Counted from the first letter of the stretch, positions 26,876 to 44,500 are shown. The stretch is DNA of 64,000 nt from Ianthella basta (GCA_964019415.1 OZ025885.1:807501-871500), one strand, 5' to 3'. Made by a program: numbers and translations. The notes: a model not told the origin generated them from the letters alone.

Positions 26876-26991
26876 GACATTGTGAATTGCACTCATGTCA
26901 TGTCATGTGACCAGTCATGCATACCTCACCCAATCCCATGAGGTATGCATGACTGGTCACATGACATGACATGAGTGCAATTCACAATGTC
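26876..26991. repeat. Perfect 53-bp palindrome with 10-bp loop
   Basis: Arms 26876-26928 and 26939-26991 are exact reverse complements around the loop cccaatccca. It ends about 14 bases before the truncated SLC17 exon 7, so it marks the rearrangement breakpoint. Confidence 0.97.
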
Positions 26992-27004
26992 ATGTGACCA
27001 CATG

Positions 27005-27426
27005 GGATTGCTATGCTGGTGTACTGATGGGTATCACCAACACAGCTGGGACAGTGCCGGGGATTATAGCACCCTTGGTAGCAAAGTTGATTGCCAGTGC
27101 AGTGAGTCGGCTTGGTCTTCTGGCCACTTTGCTAAGTTAGTCTGTGACACAAATTGGGGCAGTTGAAATGAATGATCACTTCCTCTAGTGCTCTAAGAGC
27201 CCAGTCTTTGTACTTGTATAAAAGTGTATCTCTTCCTTCTCACTCCATCTCTGTCTGAAACACAATTGAGTCCGTAGGAAATATGTAACCAAAGCATTGA
27301 ATGTACTTTTGGTGTGAAAAAAGATCGTCTGAGGCTTGCATGCAGTCCAGATGGTTAGACTTACAATTGAACACACAATATTGCCGTTGGACCCAATTAC
27401 ACACGCACGTGCGCACACACACGCAC

Positions 27427-27476
<50 letters not shown>

Positions 27477-27711
27477 ACTACTGCAGCCGCTAGTTCAAGT
27501 TGAAGTCCTTCGTGAGCAGTGGAGGGTTGTGTTCATCATTGCAGCAGAAGTGTACCTCACTGGAGCCATCCTATATGCTGTGTTGGCCAGTGGAGTGGTC
27601 CAACCGTGGGCCACTGAGGACAACGAGGACACACTGAGACAGAACAAGGTCAACAAGACAGTACAAGGGTGTGAGACTGCATCTCTACCACGAGGACTGA
27701 AGGACGCTTGA
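27005..27711 (+). pseudogene. Truncated SLC17 copy, 3' remnant (part of exon 7, exon 8)
   Basis: Homology starts within exon 7 ([17 protein letters not shown] onward, to about 27105), continues through intron 7 with its (CA)n tract, and includes a complete exon 8 (27487-27711, [16 protein letters not shown] to GLKDA). About 80 percent of the coding sequence is missing. The NTAGTVP wording groups it with copies A and B rather than C-E (NTAATVP or NTVATVP). It cannot encode a transporter. Confidence 0.92.
27402..27475. repeat. (CA)n microsatellite in the remnant intron 7
   Basis: CA repeat with some CG steps, ending just before the exon 8 acceptor of the SLC17 remnant. Confidence 0.95.
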
Positions 27712-28506
27712 AGAATGAATGTAGTTAAGTGAGTAGCTTTATTTATGCATAGTTTGTATTTAGTTTTAGATGTTCTCTGCCCCAAATGTAAATCAAGCAA
27801 ATGATATTCATATATTATTCAGCATTATAACACAGATCAAGTTTTATGTAAATTAATTGACTGACTACTGATTTTTTATACCTGATATTACATATTGCAT
27901 GGTTCAAGTGCTGCCATGCGTGGCATGCAAGCAGTTGCTAATGTTTCATAAACTACTCGGGTATTTGTGTTGCTCGGTATGTAGCACCTGCAGCTGCATA
28001 GACATTAATTGCCAATTACCTGCTACTGGTACTGCTACATACATGTACAAAACAGCAGAGATGCTTCAGTGCTGTACAAGTCATGTACAAGTGAAGCCAT
28101 ACACAGAGTAGTGTAGAGATCATGTGACTGTCACGTGACCTTTGGTGACATGAGTGCACACATACACACTGCATTTTGCATTTGAGCAGTGAACAATGCA
28201 ATAGCTTCCCAGCTGTGGGCTTCACTGTGCACGCAGGCATTCAGCAATAACTGTATATGCCACCCTTAGATCAACGACACGAAGTGGCTGCTTTCCTGCA
28301 CTGGCTGGCAGGAAGCTGTTAGAAGCTTTTTCAGTCGTTTGTTGGCAAACCAAACCACTGATCCCACCCACGCAATCATAATTCTACCCACAAGTAGATT
28401 ATACTCTCAAGGGAGATCCCCCTGTGCGCGTGATGGCTAATTCAACCTTTCCTCATAATTATACGACCTGAGATAGTAGATGGCCTCTTTTAAACGTGTG
28501 TCAATG
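27712..28506. other. Spacer before SLC17-C with shared upstream block
   Basis: Carries the same inter-gene block as 17640-18024. At 28285-28440 is the best copy of the PHF20-like terminal-exon match (ctgcactgg, ggcaggaagctgtta, ggcaaaccaaac, then gtgcgcgtgatggct). It presumably contains the promoter of copy C. Confidence 0.6.
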
Positions 28507-32852
<4,346 letters not shown>

Positions 32853-33408
32853 GGAATGAATGTAGTTTGAAGATTAGCTCATTATTAGTTCATACATGGT
32901 TTTATTTTCATTTATTTCATTTTTTGTCTGCCCCATTGGTCACTGTGCATGTGTGCACTTAAATTATCATTTTTCGAGGAAGAAGTGCCATATAGTGGTC
33001 TTAAAGTTGAGAGGACATGCGGGCTAGGTTGAAATTGGAAAGAATACCACTCAGACACAGGATTGGGTTTTTACTGTGTAGCATTCATGCAAACAATTTG
33101 ACACCACATGTACAGCTAGGACCTGAGGCGGCCCGGTGGTGCTGTTTCTCTGCACTGGCCTACATGAAGCCGTTAGGATTCGAAGACGCTTACTGCAATA
33201 CAGAATTAGGCACTGTCTACCGCCCACGCATTCTGTCCAATAAGGTCAGGCTTGCTAGACCGTCCCACGTAAACTAATTACTGTACTTGTACTAACCGCG
33301 GAGTTGGGTAATAAATAAAATGGCCGCGTAGTCCTAGTGACGGTACAAACTATCTTTTAAATACAGTGCTGCCTATGGTGGGAGAGGGCCTTTTGTTGCT
33401 GTTGTTTT

Positions 33409-35582
33409 ATGAAGATGGAGTTTTGGAAGCATCAGGCCGTGGACTCCCTCGATACGTCCCAAGAAGAGAGACGAAGTTTAGTGAGCAGGGTCAGTGTGGA
33501 GAGCGGCGTACTGAATAAAGCCAAAAGGGACGTCCGCTACTACTGCTGTCGAGACTACTTCCCTTGTATCCCCGCGCGTTACATCTTGTCCGTTATGGGA
33601 TGTATTGGGTTCGTGATAGTGTACGCTCTGCGAGTGAACATGAGTGTTGCTCTGGTAGCTATGGTGAACGAGACGGCGACGTCGGACAGGGCGCATGGGA
33701 GCGATAGCAGCAACGGCAGCACAGCCCAATTCCCCTCCTGCAACCCAACAGCACCTGTCTTCAACTGGGGAGCCGCAGATCAGGGTGGGTGCTGACTCAG
33801 CGTATTTCGTGGTTCTTCTGTAACTAACCCAGCCACGTGTCTACACACACGCAAGCTGCACTCATGTTCATGTGTACGTGCAACCACAATTGCCATTAGC
33901 CTCCCCTTTAATATAGTCAATTCTATTCTCTGTACCCCTTCGCCCTTCTCTCCCCTTTCCTTCTTCAGGCTGGGTGCTGTCCTCCTTCTTCTACGGCTAC
34001 ATCATCACCCAACTACCTGGAGGCTTCATTGCTACGCGGCTCAGTGGGAAGCATGTCTTTGGTCTGGGTGTCCTCCTCACAGCACTCCTCACACTGCTCA
34101 CACCAATTGCTGCCGTCACCGACATCAGGCTACTGATAGCTCTCAGAGTACTGGAAGGAATCTGTGAGGTACAGTTTAGTGCAATCAGTGTTTGTTTGTA
34201 CAGCACTGTACTCTTGGTGTGTCTGCAATGTGCAGTTCTGGTACTTCCCACTGTGTATAATGCATACATATTGGTGTCTGTGAGGTGTGTGTGTGTGTGC
34301 TGTTTGTGATGTATGGCAGTGAAGCTAGTTCTCTTAATGATGAGCATAGTCTGTGTACTTGTGTTCTTTGTTGTAGGGAGTGACATTTCCAGCAATATAT
34401 GCCCTCCTTGGCAAGTGGGCTCCTCCCCTTGAGAGGTCAAAGATGGTCGGTATAGCAATTTCTGGTTCATATATTGGCAATGTGGTCTCCTTCCCCCTCA
34501 GTGGGGTGCTCTGTCAGTGTGGCTTTGCTGGAGGATGGCCCTCGGTCTTCTATCTCTTTGGTGAGCAGAGGTGTACACACACACACACACCCAACCTACT
34601 GCTTTCTGTATATCCATATTTGGGGGGTTGTGCATTTATGCCATTGACAATTCATTATAACATTGTGGTTACACTGTCAGTGCAAGTATAAAGAAGAGGT
34701 CTTGCACGACTGGCAATGAGGATAAGGCTTCTGAGGTGTGAACGATATCAGTTGGTTACTGTGCCATAGGTTGTTGTTTCACCTTTTGCTTCAATAAAGA
34801 CCTTGCCAATACACTAGGTGTATGTCTTAGTGAAAATGACTTCTCTCTTCAGATGTGTTTCGTGTATGAAGTGGAAATGAAGGAGTTGTTGCCCCAGTAG
34901 TCTGCTGGCTCTAAGCCACTATCAACTCACTACAGGCCTAATCGTATGGCCATGACATGCTTCTCAGTGGGCATTTGCAAAGGGATGGGCAGCAATAGTA
35001 ACTGGTCTTCTTCTTTGGACAATGGGTGGCAAATATGAGGAAACTTATCAGGGTCAATTGCACTAGAGGGCAAATGTGTGGAGGAAGGGTATCTGTGTCA
35101 ATCTCTCATTTTGCAGCTTTTGCCACACGAATAAGTCTTGCCACTGTACTCAATGTATTTCGTATGTATGACATCACTTTATCTATCATACTTGTGCGCA
35201 ACCACCTTGACCACATCTGTCTTGACCACCTTACATTCATGCAAACTCCTGCCCAATCCTTTATGGGCATGCACGCTCACTCCCACAGTGCTGTACATTT
35301 GTCCAGTATGTATTACCTGATAATAATATAAATCGTATACAAATGTTGTATGGACCACTGTCCGTGTATAATTCCTATGCTGAAACCTCCTGTGACATTG
35401 TGTATTAATACTCCCTTCAGGACTGACTGGAATTATTTGGTATGTATTTTGGATGTTCCTGGTGTACGAGACCCCCCACCAACACCCCAGGATCTCCTAC
35501 AAAGAGCTCTCCTACATTGAGACATCATTTTCACTACAGCAACAAACACAAGTGGTGAGTATTCATTGTTATAGGAATTTCC

Positions 35583-35656
<74 letters not shown>

Positions 35657-37414
35657 GCGTGTGCGTGTGTGTGTGCGTGTGTTTCACAGAGCTGTTTCAT
35701 GTTTGCTCCATTCTACATCCTTTCCTCCCTACCTTCCCCCTCTCTTTAACTCCTCTCTCTTCCCTTCTCCTCTGGTCTTCCTCCAGGCACGCATTCCTTG
35801 GCTGAGTATCTTCACCTCTTGGCCACTGTTGGGTATAATCATCGTTAATGTCTGCAACAACTGGGGCTTCTACACCTTACTCACTTCCCTCCCTACCTAC
35901 CTCAAGGACACACTGGACATTGACATCAGATCGGTCAGTGTGTGAAGGGCACTGTGTGTCACTACCTACTTGTGTTGGTGTATGTAAATTTATATCATGT
36001 TACCATGGCAACCGTGTGATATCTGGAGATATCTCTTATGCATCACACTTGAGTGTGTTTAAGCTAATGTGTACATGTGAGTGTGCAGGGATGTGTTTTC
36101 ACATGTGAGTGTATGTGTGCTGTTGGTTTTGTGGTTTGTGTTAGCATAAAGTTGCCATCTCCTGCCGCACCAGATGGCTGGTCCTATTTGCATGCATCAT
36201 AGCTATTTACTCTTACAAGCAGTAGCTTACACTTGTCCATTCCCCTCCCCTCCCTCTCCCCTCCTCTGCCCTTCCCTCCCCTCTCCTCCCCTCCTCTGCC
36301 CTTCCCTCCCCTCTCCTCCCCTCCTCTCCCCTCCCCTCCCCTTCCCCCCCCTCCTCTTCCCTCCTCGCCCACACACAGAATGGCCTCTTATCAGGAATTC
36401 CATATGCATTCATGGCAACAGTGGCCATTGGCTGGGGCTACGTCACGGATTTCTTCAGATCCAAGGGCCTAAAGACTGTGATTGCAAGGAAGGTCAACAC
36501 AATAGCAGGTACGTAGCGCAAGAGAGACATAATGTGGCTCGTGAAGACTATTCTAGTCTCTTCATTGCCCTCTATCTTGTCTACAGGTGTTCTCCTACCA
36601 GGTGCATTCCTGATTATATGCAGTTACTATGGCGACAACATCGTCACTGTAATTGTATTCATGAGCTTTGCAGTGGGAGCATCTGGACTTTGTGCAGCTG
36701 GTTTCAACTCGAACCATCTGGATATTGCTCCCCGCTATGCTGGCATTCTGATGGGTATCACCAACACAGCTGCGACAGTGCCGGGGATTATAGCACCCTT
36801 GGTAGCAAAGTTGATTGCCAATGCAGTGAGTCTGAGCTAAACTAAGAACATTTTTGCCATTAGCAATATGTGGTATTATTACTCTTTTGGGGTACTTTGG
36901 CAATATGATTATTTGTTTACTTGTAACAGACCATGAAGCGCTCTCTGTCTGTGTGTCTATCCCTCTCCATCTTGGTATCATTCACATCTGATGAAAGTTT
37001 TTTGGCTACATTGTTGCGTATTGCTGTGAAGTGAACTTTTGCAACTTAGTCCAGCTGCATGCTTTAGCTTGCAACACAGCCATAATGTATATGCAGTGTG
37101 TGTATACCGTTTGCTGTGTGTTGTTACATCATGCCCCTCCCCCCCCCCCCCCCCCCCCACTCCATCCCACGCACACACCACTGCAGCCTCTAGTTCAAGT
37201 ACAAGTCCTTCGTGAGCAGTGGAGGGTTGTGTTCATCATTGCAGCAGAAGTGTACCTCGCTGGAGCCATCATATATGCTGTGTTGGCCAGTGGAGAGGTC
37301 CAACCGTGGGCCACTGAGGACAGCGAGGACACACTGAGACAGAACAAGGTCAACACAACGAGTGAAGGTTGTGAGACAGCATCTCTACCACGAGGACTGA
37401 CGACGGTTCAGTGA
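33409..37414 (+). CDS. SLC17 family anion transporter (sialin-like), copy D
   Basis: Exons: 33409-33784, 33969-34168, 34377-34560, 35421-35554, 35787-35933, 36379-36508, 36587-36825 and 37187-37414; 545 residues, phases intact. The start MKMEFWKH differs slightly from MTFWKR in the others; Met at 33415 is an alternative. The position equivalent to sialin His183 is Tyr ([11 protein letters not shown]), while the second His is kept (NSNHLDIAP), so this copy is intermediate between the A/B and C/E types. Exon 5 begins ARIPW. The C-terminal tail differs: GLTTVQ replaces GLKDA. Intron 7 ends in a poly-C run instead of CA repeats. It otherwise has all SLC17 landmarks of copy A. Substrate unknown. 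Confidence 0.92.
35586..35680. repeat. (GT)n microsatellite, SLC17-D intron 4
   Basis: GT repeat at the same intron position as the tract in copy C. Confidence 0.97.
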
Positions 37415-38495
37415 TAAAAGCAGTTTTGAGTATATAGTTGCATGTATGCATGGTTTTGTTTTCATTTTAGAATGTCTATCATAAATTTCAAGTCCAAACA
37501 CTTCTCCTTCACCTGGTTTGATACTGAATGATTTACAATGATGTGATCAACAATGAATATTTATATGTGAGCATCGTCAACTGTATCATTATTGGCAGAG
37601 TTAACTATTATAATGAATGCAATTTCATAAAAAATCAATCAATCAATCAATGATAAAAAAGATGCCTATATGTGGTTTCTTTAGAATAATATGCATGCTG
37701 ATAGCTGGATGATATAATTATTAAATTATATATACACTCATGGAATCTGCTATAATTAATCACTGAACAATAAACATGACTGTATGTTCAGTGGCTATAT
37801 ACGTGTGTGTGCATGCAATGAGGATTGAAATTAAAGTCATTTCATAAGAGACCATGGCCACCTCCTTGGTGGACACAATGTGTAATTACTGCAACAGCTA
37901 TGTATATAGGTGCAAACTTAAGTTGCATATTCACTAATCTACTAGTGAATTTAATACTGTTGTAGCTTTTTTTTTTTTTTTTGCATATGTTTGACTAGCT
38001 GTACAGTGCATAGTTTTAGGGGTTTGCTTTATTCTGGATTGACTTTTGCAATTTGCTTCATCATGTGAATGAAGTACTGAAAAGGTAGATTTGTAGTCAA
38101 TTAGATCTACACCTGCACCATGTGCACTCCGCCTTTCCAATTCTTCTTCATGTGATTGAGCAAAGTCGATCTGGATTAGAAACCCTAAACCACTGAAAGA
38201 CTTATTATAGCTAGTTGTATGCTGGGTTAATGTCACTATGTGCTCCACCCACGCATATACCGTCCCACAGGATCATGTGCCGGAAGCTGGACTAGCCTAT
38301 TATAATGCAGAAGATTTCGAGCGCCTGTTACCTCCACCCACGCGCATGCGGACTAATTAATCACGTGACTGTGAAGCCCCGACGTGTGCAAAGCCACGAG
38401 AGACGAACAGAACTCAACCTTTGTCTTTCGACCTACAGGACACTAGCCGGAGGTGGATCGAGGTTTTTCCTACCATTCGCGCTGTACGAGTCGAG
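37415..38495. other. Spacer between SLC17-D and E
   Basis: AT-rich 3' flank of D, then a poly-T run at about 37967-37982, then the promoter region of E. No recognisable gene or transposon. The shared upstream block of copies B and C is not obvious here. Confidence 0.55.
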
Positions 38496-39939
38496 ATGTC
38501 GTTCTGGAAGACTCAGGTAATAGACACGATCAGCGTCTCGCATGAGAACGAGAAGCGGGGCTTGATGAGCAATAGGAGAGTACAGCGAGGAGTGGAGAGC
38601 GGCGTGCTGAAGCAAGTGAGGAGGGACATTCACTACTACTGCTGTCGAGACTACTTCCCCTGTATCCCCGCGCGTTACATCTTGTCCGTTATGGGATGTA
38701 TTGGGTTCGTGATAGTGTACGCTCTGCGTGTGAACATGAGTGTTGCTCTGGTAGCTATGGTGAACGAGACGGCGACGTCGGACAAGGCGCACGGGAGCGA
38801 TAGCAGCAACGGCAGCGCGGCTTACTCCTCCTGCAACCCAACAGCACCTGTCTTCAACTGGGGAGCTGCAGATCAAGGTGGGTAGACATTGACAGCAGAG
38901 GCTTACCAGTCTCAGCTCCTGTACTTTACCTCTTCCTCCCCTCCCCTTCCCTGCTTCAGGCTGGGTACTGTCTTCCTTCTTCTACGGCTACATTATCACC
39001 CAAATACCTGGAGGCTTCATTGCTACTCGGCTCAGTGGGAAGCATGTCTTTGGTCTGGGTGTCCTCCTCACAGCACTCCTCACACTGCTCACACCAATTG
39101 CTGCCGTCACTGACATCAGGCTACTGATAGCTCTCAGAGTAGTTGAAGGATTCTGTGAGGTGTGGCTTAGTGCACGTGTGTATACACATAATTTTGGTCT
39201 ACATGTTTTGTTACACATGTGGTTTGAGTGCATGTTTGTGTGTGTATCTGTAACTACGTATCCCCAGAGTATGGTCCACAGCTTGCTGTACTACAGCTGC
39301 TGCTTCTGTATAGCCTTATCCCCAGTCCCTCTACTTCTCTGACCTCTGCTCACGAGGGATGAGTCAGTGATGATTTCGACTCCTCAATGTTGCCAGGCCT
39401 TATATGTTTTGTGTTTCCATACTGAGTGGAAAGTGAAATGGAAATGGGGACCGGGTACGAGGCTAGCTGCTGCAAGAGTCATTGTGCATCACACTACTTG
39501 TGAAGTGTTGTGATGTAGCAGAATTAGATTTGATGGATAAGTGACGTCTGCATAGTCTGAGCCGGTTGCCATGGTAACGTGATCTACACTATGCAATGTG
39601 TACATGATGTTACCGCTGGTAATACATGAGTACAATATAGTCTTTGTGTTTGGTGTATACAGTGTGGACTCCATTCTAGTGCACATGTGGGGTTTGTATC
39701 TGATTTGTATCTAAAAGAAATTTCTGCTTGTGTTCTTTAATGTAGGGAGTGACCTTTCCAGCAATGCACGCCCTCCTTGGCAAGTGGGCTCCACCCCTTG
39801 AGAGGTCAAGGATGGTTACCGTAGCACTTTCTGGTTCGTATATTGGCAATGTGGTCTCCTTCCCCCTCAGTGGGGTGCTCTGTCAGTGTGGCTTTGCTGG
39901 AGGATGGCCCTCGGTCTTCTATCTCTTTGGTGAGTAGAG

Positions 39940-40007
<68 letters not shown>

Positions 40008-43000
40008 CCTGGCTGTTATCTACTCCCAGATGCCCAATGTGCCAGGGATGCCTAAATCCCCAGGGGATGCCATATTTCCCAACGAAATTAACTTGTGAAA
40101 TTCACAGTTGCCAGATTCCTTATATTTCTAAGAAAAGCTGGAGGGATGCCAAATTCTCTAGTGAAATTTGCTCTGAGATGCCTGTTCCCTATGTTTGTAT
40201 TGGATGCCTAAGTCACTGGAGAGATGTACACACACTTCACCTCACTGCATGCTCACGCACATTCCATTCCACATGCCCCACCATCCCAGACAGTCATACC
40301 AATCCATATGTGTTGCATACTAATGCACTATAGCAACCCACCTAATTAGATTATGTAGTAATTCTGTTAGTATATATAACCACCACTTCATGTAAATAGA
40401 CCACTTATGACACATACGTGGATGCTGTGGGCTGACAAACAACAATATGCAATTCATACGTAGATTAGGTTATTTATTAACTTAATGTTATATAACACAT
40501 TCCTCAGTTCTTCAGTAAGCATCAGCTCAAGTTCACTTGTGTCATTTGCAGCTGTTCGAATTTGTGTTGTGGCTATTTCACACACAAAGTAAACAAGTGA
40601 ATTTTGTACAGCTCTTGTATTCCCAAGTAACAGCTGCAAAGAGACCCAAGTTTGGACAGCTGCTGTAAGTGTGTTACTAATCTTTGTGGCGCCTTCCTCA
40701 CTCTCCCTTCAGGTCTGTCTGGAATTGTTTGGTATGTATTTTGGATGTTCCTGGTGTATGAGACCCCCAACCAACACCCCAGGATCTCCTACAAAGAGCT
40801 CTCCTACATTGAGACATCATTTTCGCTGCAGCAACGAACAAGAGTGGTGAGTATTTCATAATAATTAGGGGCATGCGTGGGAGGGTGGGGGGAATGGTGG
40901 GTGTGTTCACAGAGCTATTTTGTACTCTCTTTCATTGTAATCTACTGCTTCCCTCCCTTGCTCCCCTTCCCTCTTGCCTTCTGTCTCCCCTCCTCTCCTT
41001 GGTCTTCCTCTTGCTATTTCCCAGACGAGCACCCCTTGGTTTAGTATCTTCACCTCTTGGCCAGTGTGGGGAATTATCATTGTGCATGCTTGCAACAACT
41101 GGGGCTTCTACACCTTACTCACTTCCCTCCCAACCTACCTAAAGGACACACTGGACATTGACATTAAGTCGGTCAGTGGAGGGCTCTGTGTGTGTGTGTG
41201 TATGTGTGTGTGTGTGTGTGTGTGCGTGTGTGCGTGTGTGTGCATGTGTGTTTGTGTGTGTGTGCATGTGCGTGTGTGTGTGCATGTGTGTGTGGGGTGT
41301 GTGTGGGTGTGTGTTTGTGTGTGCATGTGCGTGTGTGTGGGTTTGGGTGTGCATGTGTGTGTATGCGTGTTTGTGTGTGTGTGCATGTGCATGTGTGGGG
41401 GTTTGGGTGTGCGTGTGTGCATGTGTGTGTGCGCGTGTGTGTTCATGTGTGTGTGTGTGTGTGTGGGTGTGTGCGCATGTGTGTGTGCACGTGTGTGCGT
41501 GTGTGTGTGTCTGTGCATGTGTGTGGGTGTGCGGGTGTGTACATAAGTACATGTGGACAAATGGTACTAGATTGCATAATTACACTACCCAACTATAGCA
41601 CCTTTAGATATCTGATCTGGATCTATAAGCCATAGTTATCTTTGCCTGACGTTCTTCACGCTCATGGACACAAGAATTTATTTTAGTCCTGTGCCCTCCC
41701 CCACTCATCCCCTCCCCTCCCCTCCCCTTCCCTTCCCTTCCCTCTCCTCCCCCCCCCCCCCCCCCCCACAGAATGGCCTCTTGTCTGGTATCCCTTATCT
41801 AGTCATGGCAATAGTGGGCATCAGCTGGGGCTACATCACTGACTTCTTCAGATCTAAGGGCCTTAAGACTGTTATCGCAAGGAAGGTCAACACAGTAGGA
41901 GGTAAGGCAGGAGAGAGAGCCACTGGTCATGTGCTTGAAAACTGGTGAATTACATGTGAATAGACAAGAGCCATTTTGAGAGCCATCCACCATCCTCCAT
42001 AATTAGCATCTCAGCTTTATTACCGTATAGTTTCTAATATAGGCGCCCCTTAAAAATAATTCCAGGGCTGAAAGGTGCTTGTTATTAGAACGGCCAAAAA
42101 TATGCAATGACCAAGGGGCGCTTCAATTAGAAGGGCGCCTAGCACGTGTATTAGAGCGGAATAGGCCTGCGTACAGAACAGCGCGCTGCTTTTGTTTTGC
42201 GGTGTATTGGCATCGACTGGACTTGGCACTTGTGGGCTCCTCACTATCAGCAAATACAGGTGCCACCTGGACGTCTTCTTTGTCAGCCTGCACCACTCGG
42301 TTCCAGTGGGCGCATCCTTAGTCTTCCTACTGGTTGCTTGACCCGCTTAACCATCTTCTTCCCACGTTCTGCAGACATAAATGAAACAGCGACGTGATTA
42401 AAGTAGTCCATCAGGGCCGCCATTTTGCTGACTCACGTCACGTTCAGCAAATGCAGTATAGTGCAGAATAATATATTCTGCTACAATAATTTAGGCGCTG
42501 CCTAATATTATTTCCAATCCAAGGGCGCTTACAATTGGAACGGGAAAAAATAGGGTACGCCCTAGGAGGCGCTTTAATTGGAGCAGCACCTATATTAGAA
42601 ATTATACGGTAACTTGCAGACTGTAGTATTAACTGTTGTAGTTGTCAAACTCACACATCAACATTTTACTGTGCTGTAAATAGTGCACATTCACTCCTTG
42701 TGTGTGTGCCTGCTGGAGACTCCACTTCAGTTGGTCCCCACCTGCGCATCAGCTGTATATCCCTCGGGAAGGTCATCCCTTTTGTTTACTGACCGAGAAC
42801 TTTGGCTCATCTTCCAATTTGGAGACAATATATCACATCAAACAAGCCATTTTCTGTTGGATGTACCCATAGACACCGTTTTTGTGCATGTTTGTATCCC
42901 CTAGTGTTGCATACTTGGGCCATATTGCTTACTCTAATCTCTTCACTGTCCTCTGTGTATGTCTTGTCTGCAGGTCTCATCCTACCAGGTACCTTTCTGG

Positions 43001-43657
43001 TGATATGTGGTTACTTTGGCACCAACATTGTCTCTGTAATTTTAATCATGGGCATTGCACTTGGAGCGTCTGGACTGGTTGTAGCTGGTTTCAACTCGAA
43101 CCATCTGGATGTTGCTCCCCGCTATGCTGGTGTACTGATGGGTATCACCAACACAGCTGCGACAGTGCCGGGGATTATAGCACCCTTGGTAGCGAAGTTG
43201 ATTGCCAATGCAGTGAGTCAGCATGCAATCGCTAAACTAAGAATAAGTATGTCCATCAGCTATTTATGACATCCTTTCTTGGATGAAATTTACCCAGGAT
43301 TTTGTTGCGCTAAATTTTAGAGTCTGGCTCTCATTCTCTGTCAAGTGCACATTGTCACTGTCACTTCTGATCTCACACTCTCACCGGCATGCCTATCACC
43401 CCCTCCTTCGATCCTCCACACCACTGCAGCCTCTAGTTCAAGTTGAAGTCCTTCGTGAGCAGTGGAGGACTGTGTTCATCATTGCAGCAGAAGTGTACCT
43501 CGCTGGAGCCATCCTATATGCTGTGTTGGCCAGTGGAGTGGTCCAACCGTGGGCCACTGAGGACAACGAGGACACACTGAGACAGAACAAGGTCAACACA
43601 ACGAGTGAAGGTTGTGAGACAGCATCTCTACCACGAGGACTGAAGGATTCACTATGA
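38496..43657 (+). CDS. SLC17 family anion transporter (sialin-like), copy E
   Basis: Exons: 38496-38877, 38960-39159, 39746-39929, 40713-40846, 41025-41171, 41772-41901, 42974-43212 and 43430-43657; 547 residues, phases intact. The N-terminal cytoplasmic segment is the most divergent of the five ([20 protein letters not shown]), while the following SLC17 core is nearly identical to the others. Both histidines are present ([11 protein letters not shown] and NSNHLDIAP), as in copy C and in vertebrate sialin. The acidic pair reads EGFCEG, with VVEG instead of VLEG before it. An upstream in-frame ATG at 38421 would add 25 residues not found in the other copies. Intron 6 carries a 593-bp inverted-repeat element, and intron 5 a long GT-variant tract. 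Confidence 0.92.
39941..40006. repeat. (CA)n microsatellite, SLC17-E intron 3
   Basis: Pure CA run twelve bases after the donor, followed by the intron 3 sequence shared with copies A and B (gggatgcctaaatccc block). Confidence 0.95.
41190..41540. repeat. GT-variant tract, SLC17-E intron 5
   Basis: About 350 bp of GT repeats heavily interrupted by GC and GG steps. It starts about 20 bases after the exon 5 donor. Confidence 0.93.
42020..42612. mobile_element. 593-bp inverted-repeat DNA element (MITE) in SLC17-E intron 6
   Basis: Ends ttaccgtatagtttctaata and its near-perfect inverted partner (ttaccgtataatttctaata read from the right). Inside each end are subterminal motifs of the type ggcgc, ccaaggggcgc, caattagaa. 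No transposase is visible. Copies A to D lack it. No clear target duplication. Confidence 0.8.
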
Positions 43658-44336
43658 CAGTAGTTGCTAGGAATTAATATATATAGCTGCCTGTGTATGG
43701 TAATATAATATAATGCATGCATTCATTTTTATTTGTTATCCACAGAACAGCCCTTTGGTTTTATAACGTGTACTTAACCATTTACTGGTAAATTTTGAGT
43801 ATCACTGTCCAGTTATGCATGGTGACGTATGTTGCTTGGTAACAATGCTACACACTGCCTACCGCACTGCTGTACGTTAATGGGAGCATAGAGGTTGTGT
43901 GGTTAGAGTATATATGCACAATGGGTAGGGCCTTCTAGGGCGGATTGAGACATTTTTATGACTGGTTTCCAACACATAAATGTATAGCTATAAGGATGCA
44001 TAGACATTATAAGACTGATACATGCAAATACTAGCCAGAGGTGATCTGACCATGCAGTTTCTGGAAACCATGGAAACACCCCTGGATCCGCCCTTGGCCT
44101 TAGCTTTCAGCACGTACACACGTACAGTGGTGGATATAGACATCATAAGCTATACAGCATGCATGCAAGATCTAGTCTAACCTTTGTAATTGAGCTCTAT
44201 ATTTATATGTACAGGTGCACATGATGGAGATCATGCAGGGATAATATTTATATTGGTGAGGCTATGTATACATGAATTCGAAGATAAGTGTTACAGTGGA
44301 TATCGTAGAGGTCTGGTGAGATATGTGATTTTATTG

Positions 44337-44500
44337 AAGTGAGGGCTTCTCAGCTGGCTCAGGCATCAGAAAGGGTTGGTTCTCCAATACCAGCTTCACA
44401 ACAGGGTTGAAAACCTTGCCGACGTTTCGACCAGATGCTCTGGTCTTCTTCAGGGCGAAGATGCTGTTGTGAAGCTGGTATTGGAGAACCAACCCTTTCT
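44337..44500 (-). mobile_element. 164-bp hammerhead-associated element, intergenic
   Basis: Flanked by a perfect 12-bp target duplication, gtgattttattg (44325-44336 and 44501-44512). Sequence and structure match the element at 31488-31652 almost throughout, although the target sites differ, so it is an independent insertion. Confidence 0.88.
44418..44456 (-). ncRNA. Hammerhead-ribozyme-like core, second copy
   Basis: All 39 bases are identical to 31569-31607 on the minus strand: CTGAAGA, stem GACCAGA/TCTGGTC, GAAA, CGTC and closing GCC/GGC. It has the same weaknesses (extra A, minimal stem III). Confidence 0.5.

Noticed and set aside
28480..28506. Upstream start for SLC17-C (MASFKRVS)
   Set aside because: The other copies start at the MTFWKR position; the extra residues are not shared.
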